The notes beneath the pieces were generated by a model, which searched no databases, was not told the DNA's origin, and saw only the letters and a list, made by a program, of their open reading frames with translations. DNA of 49,287 nucleotides. It comes from Methylophaga lonarensis MPL (GTDB lineage: Bacteria; Pseudomonadota; Gammaproteobacteria; Nitrosococcales; Methylophagaceae). The position numbers and the translations under genes were made by a program. Shown here piece by piece: positions 34,648 through 42,246 of this stretch (position 1 is its first letter; every line of letters begins with the position of its first letter). The stretch lies in NCBI RefSeq assembly GCF_000349205.1, contig NZ_APHR01000009.1:1-49287 (forward strand), given 5' to 3'.

Positions 34648-36105
34648 ATGAAGCTATCAAAGATGTTAAGCAGCCTGCGCACCGTGCTGATGCTTCAGGT
34701 GGCCTTACCGGTGTTGGCAATGTTGGGATTGATACTGGCGATTGCGCTGACGCTGGTCGGAAATTTCATGGAAGAGCGAATGCAGCGTGATTTGCAGCTA
34801 GTGGCAAGAACCATACATTTGCCGGTATCACAGGCATTAGAACGTAAAGATCTGGAACAGCTGCAAAACAGCATGGCATCGGTATTCGGTATGACCGAAG
34901 TTTATGGTGCCTATCTGTTTGATGCCGAGGGTCAAAGGTTGAGTAGTTTTGGCGCAGTCAATCCGACCCAGCAACAAGCCAGTCGTGCCCTAGAGCTCAT
35001 TTCAGAAGGCGAGTTTGCCCAGTACGAGCGGATTCGCGGTCGTAATGTTTATTCTTTTTTCATGCCCCTGTTTGATAACACAGGCCAACCCAGTGGTTTG
35101 CTACAAGTTACCCGCTTGCGCAGTGATATAGAAAAGGGTCTACAGCAGTTGAGATTGTGGGCATGGGGCGGTTTTTTGGTGATCGCTTGTTTGATCATGC
35201 TGGTGCTGATGCTGACACATCAAAGAGCTATCGGCCGACCTTTGAGTCGTCTGTTGAGCAGTATTCAACAAGTTCGCGAGGGTGACTGGCGACATCGCGC
35301 AGCTTTGCAGGGACCGAGTGAAGTGCGTGAACTGGCAACCGGGCTGAATGGCATGTTGGATGCAATTGCACTGGCAGAACAACGTGAAGCCGAACAGCGC
35401 AGTGCCCGCACTGAAATGGCTGAGCGGCTTCGGCAAACAGAAACACTGGCCGCGCTGGGCCAATTATCGGCAGGTGTTGCTCATGAGCTGGGCGCACCCT
35501 TGAGTGTTGTCGATGGTCGGGCAAGTCGTTTGCTCAGAGTGCATCAAGATTCCGCCAGTCAGCGAGAGTTGAATGAAATTCGTGCTCAATCATCAAGAAT
35601 GACGGCGATTATCGAGCAGCTTTTGAGTTATGGCCGAAGTTCCAGAGCGCGAAAGCGGCAACTGCAGGTTGCTGCGTTAATTGCCAGAGCACAAGCCTTA
35701 CTGCCTGAACATGCACAGTCCCTTGAACTGAGTCAGGGCGAAAATTGTGTGATTGAAGGCGACTCCCTGAGTCTGGAGCAAGCGCTGGTTAACCTGTTGC
35801 GTAATGCTTTTCAGGCCTGTCCTGATGGACCGGTTTCATTGGGTTGGCGAGTGGATCGACAACAAAAAAGCGTCACCATCCATGTTGATGATGGCGGTCC
35901 TGGCATCACTGAGGAAATGGCCGCTCAGGTGTTTGAACCTTTTGTTACCAGTAAAGCGCCGGGCGAGGGGAGCGGACTGGGTCTGGCGATTGTTCGAAGG
36001 GTGATGCGTGAACATGACGGAGAAGTCTGTCTTGCTGAAAGCCAGTTGGGCGGGGCGCGTTTTGAATTGATTTTGCCGCTGAAAGAGGTGCAGGAAAATG
36101 ATTAA
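34648..36105 (+). CDS. Sensor histidine kinase, partner of an NtrC-type regulator
   Basis: The 485-residue product has two membrane helices (about 15-37 and 170-192) around a periplasmic sensor domain, then a HAMP region, a His-kinase dimerisation helix with the phospho-acceptor His in GVAHELGAPLS, and an ATPase domain with NLLRNAFQA, DDGGPGI and GSGLGLAIV. The ATG at 34648 follows an in-frame TTG. It overlaps the response regulator gene by 8 bp, so the two are one unit. The ligand is unknown. Confidence 0.9.
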   Translation: MKLSKMLSSLRTVLMLQVALPVLAMLGLILAIALTLVGNFMEERMQRDLQLVARTIHLPVSQALERKDLEQLQNSMASVFGMTEVYGAYLFDAEGQRLSSFGAVNPTQQQASRALELISEGEFAQYERIRGRNVYSFFMPLFDNTGQPSGLLQVTRLRSDIEKGLQQLRLWAWGGFLVIACLIMLVLMLTHQRAIGRPLSRLLSSIQQVREGDWRHRAALQGPSEVRELATGLNGMLDAIALAEQREAEQRSARTEMAERLRQTETLAALGQLSAGVAHELGAPLSVVDGRASRLLRVHQDSASQRELNEIRAQSSRMTAIIEQLLSYGRSSRARKRQLQVAALIARAQALLPEHAQSLELSQGENCVIEGDSLSLEQALVNLLRNAFQACPDGPVSLGWRVDRQQKSVTIHVDDGGPGITEEMAAQVFEPFVTSKAPGEGSGLGLAIVRRVMREHDGEVCLAESQLGGARFELILPLKEVQEND

Positions 36106-37525
36106 AAAAGCGGTTCCGATTCTGGTGGTTGAGGATGATGAGGCGTTGGCACGGCTGATCTCGGATGAACTTGAAGCCGAGGGCTGGCAGGTGACTTTGG
36201 TGACGAATCTTGAAGCTGCAAGGCAGGTGTTGTTTCAGGAGATGCCTGAAGTGATTGTGACAGACTTGCGCTTACCGGATGGTAACGGCATGCAACTGCT
36301 GGAGGAAGTGGTCCAGCATGCGCCTGAAGACAGCCGACCAGGCATGATTGTGATTACCGCCTTTGGCAGTGTTCGACAGGCGGTTGAAGCATTGCAGGCT
36401 GGAGCCGATGATTTTCTTACCAAGCCGCTGGATCTTGATCACTTCTTGCTGGCGGTGCGCCGTGTCTATGAGCACCGCTGTCTGAAAGATGAACTGCAGC
36501 AATTTCGCAGACTGAGTCAAGCTCAAGGCTTTCATGGCATTTACGGTCAAAGCCGCTTGATGCGTCAGTTGTTTGACCAAATCAAGGTGATTGCCAGGGC
36601 ACAGGGTCCCGTGTTGATCAACGGTGAAAGCGGTACAGGCAAGGAATTGGTCGCCAAGGCGGTTCATGCCGAAAGTGAGCGAAATCAAGGGCCTTTTTTG
36701 GCGGTGAATTGTGCCGGTATTCCACAAGAGCTATTGGAAAGTGAGTTTTTTGGTCATGCCGCAGGCTCATTTACCGGTGCTCGCAAGGCGCGCAAGGGAT
36801 TATTACAACAAGCCCACGGCGGCACCTTATTGCTGGATGAAATTGCTGAAATGCCGATGGCATTACAGGCCAAGCTGCTTCGAGCCTTACAGGATGGTTC
36901 TATCAGGCCGGTCGGGCAAGATACTGAAGAACAAGTCGATGTCAGGATCATTGCCGCAACCCATCGTGACTTGAAGCAAAAAGTTGCCGAAGGAAGTTTC
37001 CGCGAGGATCTGTTTTACCGGCTTGAGACCTTTACGCTGACAGTGCCTGCCTTGAGAGCACGTCAGGAAGACACCGAATTGCTGGCGCAGCAGTTCTTGC
37101 AGCAACTGGCAGTGGCACAAGGTAAGTCGATTAAAGGTTTCAGTGAGGCGGCGCTGGACGTGATTCGGGGCTATAGTTTTCCCGGTAATGTACGCGAATT
37201 GCAGAATATTGTTGAACGTGCGGTCACATTCTGTGAACAAGCCTGGGTACAGGTGTCACATTTGCCAGAACGATTGTCGAATGCCGCGATAAGTAACCCT
37301 GTCGAAACGATCAACGCAACAAGCTTTGATGAGCATGATCTGCTGGCAGGACCGGTGTTGCCAACGCTTGATGAGTTGCAGCGAAGATATGTCAATAAAG
37401 TGTTGGAAGAAGTGGGCGGAAATAAACGCCGTGCAGCGGCCTTGCTTGGGATCGGCCGACGTACTTTATATCGCTGGCTGGATGAAACACCATCTGAAGA
37501 ATCCGCTTCTGTCAGCGAACCCTGA
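36098..37525 (+). CDS. NtrC-family sigma-54-dependent response regulator
   Basis: The 475-residue product has a receiver domain with phospho-acceptor Asp in VTDLRLPDG, an AAA+ domain with Walker A GESGTGKE and Walker B GGTLLLDEIAEM, and a Fis-type helix-turn-helix (GGNKRRAAALLGIGRRTLYRWL). The sigma-54-contact loop reads GSFTGA in place of GAFTGA. It therefore activates sigma-54 promoters, one candidate being that of the divergent DUF4168 gene. It is translationally coupled to its kinase. Confidence 0.93.
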   Translation: MIKKAVPILVVEDDEALARLISDELEAEGWQVTLVTNLEAARQVLFQEMPEVIVTDLRLPDGNGMQLLEEVVQHAPEDSRPGMIVITAFGSVRQAVEALQAGADDFLTKPLDLDHFLLAVRRVYEHRCLKDELQQFRRLSQAQGFHGIYGQSRLMRQLFDQIKVIARAQGPVLINGESGTGKELVAKAVHAESERNQGPFLAVNCAGIPQELLESEFFGHAAGSFTGARKARKGLLQQAHGGTLLLDEIAEMPMALQAKLLRALQDGSIRPVGQDTEEQVDVRIIAATHRDLKQKVAEGSFREDLFYRLETFTLTVPALRARQEDTELLAQQFLQQLAVAQGKSIKGFSEAALDVIRGYSFPGNVRELQNIVERAVTFCEQAWVQVSHLPERLSNAAISNPVETINATSFDEHDLLAGPVLPTLDELQRRYVNKVLEEVGGNKRRAAALLGIGRRTLYRWLDETPSEESASVSEP

Positions 37526-37633
37526 TGCCCAAAAGCGATGGCAGCCTGTGAAAATGCTGAATATCAGGAATTTTGTCCCTTTGGCCTCGCTGGCATCTGC
37601 GACATAGTAAAAATCATCTCGAGGAGGTGATAG

Positions 37634-38065
37634 ATGGAACGAGAGCGGGTTGAAGATACCTACCAGAAACTGATGGAGGTTGCCGAGGATATTTCCTTAT
37701 GTTCACGCAACTATAATGATGAGTTGATAGGAATCGATTATTACAAACAGCTTGGTGTATTGAGCAATGAACAGCTCCAAACGCTGGTGAAGGCCTGGCA
37801 TCATCGCTGGCAGACCTGCAAAAAAGAAAAGCTCGCATCGCAGTTCATGGTTGTTCAGGTGTTGGGCTTGATATCCTTTGCCATGTGGATTGCCTGGCTC
37901 AGCGGTGGATGGTTTGGCGCCATCGCCAGTATCGCCGGCGTCGTCGGCATGATGAAAATGATCGAAGATGATCGTGTCAGAAAAGCCAAACGTAATCTTG
38001 CTGATGCAGAACGTGTTTACCGCACGCTTGCCAGCCGTGCCAAGGCTAAACCGTCCAGCAACTGA
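37634..38065 (+). CDS. Hypothetical protein with two hydrophobic segments
   Basis: The 143-residue product has a helical N-terminal part, a hydrophobic hairpin (about residues 72-106, QVLGLISFAMWIAWLSGG then IASIAGVVGMM) and a charged C-terminal helix. No family was recognised. The ATG has an exceptionally strong ribosome binding site: AGGAGGTGAT at 37622-37631, nearly fully complementary to the 16S tail, suggesting high expression. Confidence 0.65.
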   Translation: MERERVEDTYQKLMEVAEDISLCSRNYNDELIGIDYYKQLGVLSNEQLQTLVKAWHHRWQTCKKEKLASQFMVVQVLGLISFAMWIAWLSGGWFGAIASIAGVVGMMKMIEDDRVRKAKRNLADAERVYRTLASRAKAKPSSN

Positions 38066-38150
38066 CCGGCACTCACTTCATTTTCACAACGGCACTGGAA
38101 CAATCTGGCACAGACTGTTCCCGCATTCCAGCTCAAGCCGATGAAATCAT

Positions 38151-39074
38151 ATGCCAACTGTTCGACTTAAATCTTTGACCGCTGCTTTAGGCAGCCTGTT
38201 GCTGACGGCCTGTTCACCTATCAATGCGCTCAATGCAATGGTGCCCAGTCATCACTATAGCGTTCAGACAGATATTGCCTATGGCAAACATCATCGACAG
38301 CAACTGGATGTTTATCAGCCTGAGGCTGCCGCGAAAGCACTGCCTGTTGTGGTGTTTTTCTACGGAGGCAGCTGGTCTGCTGGCAACAGGCAGGATTACA
38401 AATTTGTCGCCGAGGCCCTGGTTTCAGAACAAATGCTGGTGGTAGTGCCAGACTACCGAGTCTATCCAGAGGTGGGGTTTCCGGTATTTGTTGAGGATGC
38501 CGCTGCTGCGGTCGCCTGGGTCATTAACAATATCGCTGACTTCGGTGGTGATGCTGATCAGGTCTTTGTGGCTGGACATTCTGCAGGGGCGCATATTGCA
38601 GCGCTAGTATCGCTGGACAATCGTTATCTGGCTCAACATCAACTCCAGCCCACGCAGCTCAGCGGCATGATCGGCCTTGCCGGGCCGTACGATTTTTTGC
38701 CATTGACCAGTGCCAAGCTCAAGCGGATCTTTGCTGATGAGCAGGATCAGTGGCAGAGCCAACCGATTAACTTTGTTGATGCCGGTCACCCGCCGATGCT
38801 ACTGATGGTGGGGGGCAGAGACAGAACCGTCTTGCCGCGAAACAGCCACCGCCTAGCTGACAGAATTACACAGGGTGGTGGTGACGCAACCTTAATGGAG
38901 TTCGAGCGATATGGCCATGTGGCTATGGTGGCAAAGCTGGCCAAACCGTTTCGTGGCAGTGGCGAACTACTGCAGCCAATGGCGGACTTTGTTCATCAAC
39001 GACCACTGACTTATCCTCGCAATGCCGATGCCAATCGATCGGCGCTGCCAAAGGCGGCTTCAACGCGGCCATGA
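38151..39074 (+). CDS. Alpha/beta-hydrolase lipoprotein (carboxylesterase-like)
   Basis: The 307-residue product has a lipobox (LLTAC, Cys21) and an alpha/beta-hydrolase domain: YGGSW oxyanion loop (usually HGGSW), nucleophile in GHSAG (about residue 142-146), acid region VGGRDRTV and catalytic His in YGHVAM. It should be a membrane-bound esterase. The 3' end overlaps the convergent FAD protein gene by 64 bp. Confidence 0.85.
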   Translation: MPTVRLKSLTAALGSLLLTACSPINALNAMVPSHHYSVQTDIAYGKHHRQQLDVYQPEAAAKALPVVVFFYGGSWSAGNRQDYKFVAEALVSEQMLVVVPDYRVYPEVGFPVFVEDAAAAVAWVINNIADFGGDADQVFVAGHSAGAHIAALVSLDNRYLAQHQLQPTQLSGMIGLAGPYDFLPLTSAKLKRIFADEQDQWQSQPINFVDAGHPPMLLMVGGRDRTVLPRNSHRLADRITQGGGDATLMEFERYGHVAMVAKLAKPFRGSGELLQPMADFVHQRPLTYPRNADANRSALPKAASTRP

Positions 39075-39988
39075 TGACACCAGTCTCCACAGGCTGCCAG
39101 TTGTAACTGTCGATCCAGATAGACGTTAGCCTGTGACTGCTTGCAGATATTGGCATAGCGCCAGCGATGCAGCTGCTGATGTTGGGCATGACTGACCGGT
39201 TGCCCGGTAACACGTTCAATTTCGGCCAGCATGTGCGACATCACTGCATCATCCGACCAGTCCATATGCTCGTTTGCCCATTGATTGGTGGCCTGCACCA
39301 GCAAGGTAAAGCGTTCGGGCCGGCCGGGTTTGCTGCTGTTCACCGACATCCAGCTGATATCAGCCTGCCTGACCAGAGCTGCATCGAAAGGCAGTGTTAG
39401 CGGCTCATCAAAACCGAGCATCAGGGCATAACAACCCAGCATTTCAATACTCGAAACAGCTGGGTGGTGGCAAAAATCTTTTGGCAATAGTGCCGCTGAT
39501 TGTTGAGCAGGTAAACACACCAGCACCCAATCAAAGCTTCCGTAGCGCTGGTTCTTTTCGTCTTTTAAAAACCAGCCATCGGCGTGGCGCTGAAGAGACG
39601 TAATTTGGCACTCAGTGGTGATATTCAACCCTTTGGCCATTTCGGCTGCCAAAACATTCATGCCGGGTACCGCGACATAATGAGGAAACTCTGCATCCCA
39701 TTGACGCTGATGCATGATCTGTGCGCCTTCATACTCAACAAAGCGAGCGTCCCAGCGTTGCAGGCAGGCATTATCGAGCAGGGGCTGAACAAAGGTTCTA
39801 AATCGATTGGTCCGAATAGTAAAAAACTGAGCGCCGTGATCAAAACTCATGTCTGGATGTTCGCGTGTCGCCAGTCGCCCTCCCGGACGCCACGACTTTT
39901 CAAACAGACTGATCTCAGCAAAGTCACAGAGCTGATGTGCCAGTGTCAGTCCACTGAGTCCGGCACCAATGATGGCAATTGAAGGCAT
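39011..39988 (-). CDS. FAD-dependent NAD(P)/amine-oxidase-like protein (renalase-like)
   Basis: The 325-residue product has an N-terminal dinucleotide-binding motif GAGLSGLT, FEKSWRPGGRLATR and a C-terminal CGDWCHHGRVEAAFGSADRLA motif, as in bacterial renalase-like proteins. The FAD role is seen; the substrate is not. I chose ATG 39988, which starts the Rossmann strand directly; the frame stays open to 40063. Confidence 0.85.
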   Translation of the reverse strand: MPSIAIIGAGLSGLTLAHQLCDFAEISLFEKSWRPGGRLATREHPDMSFDHGAQFFTIRTNRFRTFVQPLLDNACLQRWDARFVEYEGAQIMHQRQWDAEFPHYVAVPGMNVLAAEMAKGLNITTECQITSLQRHADGWFLKDEKNQRYGSFDWVLVCLPAQQSAALLPKDFCHHPAVSSIEMLGCYALMLGFDEPLTLPFDAALVRQADISWMSVNSSKPGRPERFTLLVQATNQWANEHMDWSDDAVMSHMLAEIERVTGQPVSHAQHQQLHRWRYANICKQSQANVYLDRQLQLAACGDWCHHGRVEAAFGSADRLASALRG

Positions 39989-40075
39989 GATTCCCTGGGT
40001 TCCATATCGATAACTTTGCAGTCTGACCGAATTTTTGCAGAGGGGTTGCCTGATGCAAAGCAAATGTGTGCAGGC

Positions 40076-42244
40076 TTAATGGGGCTTGTCTGTACTGGAT
40101 TGTCGTTTATTGCGATACATGGCTTCATCAGCCACGGCATAGAGTTGCTGGAGCGAGTATTCACTGTCGGTTTCAGCGCTTGCTAGTCCATAACTGTATG
40201 ATAGGTGAAGCTCTGGATTGACCTTGTCATTGTAGGCTTGAACAGTCGATTGAAGTCTCTGCATGATGGCGGGGATATCCGCTGCATCCTGATTGATTAA
40301 CATTACAACAAATTCATCGCCGCCAATTCTAGCGATAAGGTCGCTGTCACGAAAAGTCATGCTCAGCGTTCTGGCAAACTGGATCAGCGCATCATCGCCT
40401 GCCTGATGGCCTTGACGATCATTGATTTGTTTGAAGTTATCCAGATCAATGTAAACCAGTGAAGTGACCATCTGCTGACGTTGGCACAGTTGAAGCACAT
40501 GGCCCGCTCGTCCCTCAAAGCCACGACGATTGAGCAAACCGGTCAGGTGATCCTCACTGAGCAGCTGATTCGTAGCAATTTCTTCCTCAACCATAGTGGC
40601 CAGTTCTTGCAGCGTATCGGCTTCCCGCTGTGTGAATTTTCGGTTCACATGATCAATCAGGCACAAGGTACCGAGTTTTTCGCCGGTAGGCGCTGCCACG
40701 GGGTATCCGGCATAAAAACGGATAAACGGAGGGCCGGTCACCAATGGATTGTCGGCAAAGCGTGAATCGCGGGAAGCATCTTCGACCAGAAACAACCCAT
40801 CCTGTTCGATGGCGTAGCTGCAGAATGCGACTTCACGTGAAGTTTCGCAGACGGTCAGTCCAGTTTTGGATTTGAACCATTGGCGGTTTTCATCCACCAG
40901 GCTTATTAGAGTGATTGGAACTTTAAACAAACGCTTTGCCAGACGAGTGATACGATCGAAGCGTTCTTCAGCTGGAGTATCGAGCAGTTTTGAGCCTTTA
41001 AGTGCCTGTAAGCGTTGTTTTTCAATCTCTTGATGACGCTGTTGCAACCAGTCAATAAAGGTATCGCCCTGGGCAGGTCGGCCAAGCATATAACCTTGCG
41101 CATGGTCACAGTTAAGCTCCTGAAGAAATTGCAGTGTCTGCATATCTTCGATGCCTTCAGCTGTTGCCTGAAGCCCAAGGCTGTGAGCAAGTTCAATAAT
41201 AGCTTTGATGACCAGCCGCGATTCACGCGAGGTGTGCGCGGTCATCACAAATGATTTGTCTATTTTGACTTCCGAGAACGGCATTCGTACCAGTTGCACC
41301 ATGGATGAAAAGCCGGTGCCAAAATCATCAATGGATAAGTGAAAACCTCTCATACGCAGGCGAGTCAGCATGTCCAGGGAAGCGACTGGGTCATCCATGG
41401 CACCGGTCTCAGTCAGTTCAAGCATGATTTGGTGACTATCAAGACCATTGTTGCTGCACAGTTCGTGGATATGTTCGAACAGTTCAGCGTTGAGCAATGA
41501 TCGGGCAGAGATATTGACGGAAAGATGCAGATCATTGCTGGTGGGCAGATTGTGGTACCCAGCAATCTGCTGCAGGAATTGATTGAACCAGGGTAGCGCC
41601 TGCTCAAAGACCAGGATGGTTAATGAGTCAATGAGTCCCTGCGCTTCAGCCATACCAATAAACAGGTCGGGCGGGATCAAGCCCTTTTCCGGATGCTCCC
41701 AGCGAGCCAGCGCTTCAAAGCCTGTTAATTTACCGCCATGACACTCTATTTTGGGTTGATAAACGACACTGATATTGCCCTGGTGGATAGCCGTTCTCAA
41801 GTCATCCTCATTGACGCTACGTACGGCCCGTGGCTGTAGATCTGCGGAACGTGTATTTCTGAAAGCCGCCTTGAAGTCGATATTGACCAGCTCTCTAAAG
41901 CGTCGTGGATTAAAAGGTTTCGGCAGAGTTCCAAGAATATTTAAGCCATGCTCAGACGCTGACCGTGCTGCGGCTTCGAGTATGCGATGGCCGACGCCGC
42001 TGGTAATGATGACGCCTGCACTTGTCTTGCGATTTGCCAGCTCGACCAGGACTTCGACACCATCCATATCGGGCATGATCAGATCGACAGCAATGTGTGA
42101 CGGCTGCCAGTGTTCTAGTTTTTGAAAAAAGTCTACTGAAGTCTGACAGATACAGGTTTTCATTCCGGCAAATTCAGCGATATTGCTGATGGTTTTGCCG
42201 GTGAGCTCATCATCATCAAGAATAAGTAACCGTTGTTCTGACAT
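40076..42244 (-). CDS. Response regulator with EAL, GAF and GGDEF domains
   Basis: The 722-residue product has, in order: a receiver domain (1-120, phospho-acceptor Asp in AVDLIMPDMDG), an EAL phosphodiesterase domain (about 150-400), a GAF domain (about 415-555) and a GGDEF domain (about 560-720). The EAL motifs FEALARW, VNISARS, LELTET, IDDFGTGFSS and AEGIE are kept. GGDEF is intact, with an RxxD inhibition site (RDSD) five residues ahead. It should both make and cut c-di-GMP, controlled by the hybrid kinase 3 bp upstream. EAL before GGDEF is an uncommon order. Confidence 0.92.
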   Translation of the reverse strand: MSEQRLLILDDDELTGKTISNIAEFAGMKTCICQTSVDFFQKLEHWQPSHIAVDLIMPDMDGVEVLVELANRKTSAGVIITSGVGHRILEAAARSASEHGLNILGTLPKPFNPRRFRELVNIDFKAAFRNTRSADLQPRAVRSVNEDDLRTAIHQGNISVVYQPKIECHGGKLTGFEALARWEHPEKGLIPPDLFIGMAEAQGLIDSLTILVFEQALPWFNQFLQQIAGYHNLPTSNDLHLSVNISARSLLNAELFEHIHELCSNNGLDSHQIMLELTETGAMDDPVASLDMLTRLRMRGFHLSIDDFGTGFSSMVQLVRMPFSEVKIDKSFVMTAHTSRESRLVIKAIIELAHSLGLQATAEGIEDMQTLQFLQELNCDHAQGYMLGRPAQGDTFIDWLQQRHQEIEKQRLQALKGSKLLDTPAEERFDRITRLAKRLFKVPITLISLVDENRQWFKSKTGLTVCETSREVAFCSYAIEQDGLFLVEDASRDSRFADNPLVTGPPFIRFYAGYPVAAPTGEKLGTLCLIDHVNRKFTQREADTLQELATMVEEEIATNQLLSEDHLTGLLNRRGFEGRAGHVLQLCQRQQMVTSLVYIDLDNFKQINDRQGHQAGDDALIQFARTLSMTFRDSDLIARIGGDEFVVMLINQDAADIPAIMQRLQSTVQAYNDKVNPELHLSYSYGLASAETDSEYSLQQLYAVADEAMYRNKRQSSTDKPH

Positions 42245-42246
42245 GC

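Noticed and set aside
34600-34650. Sigma-54 promoter for the histidine kinase gene (TGGCAC at 34616)
   Set aside because: The -12 part reads TCAT instead of TTGC; too poor to call.
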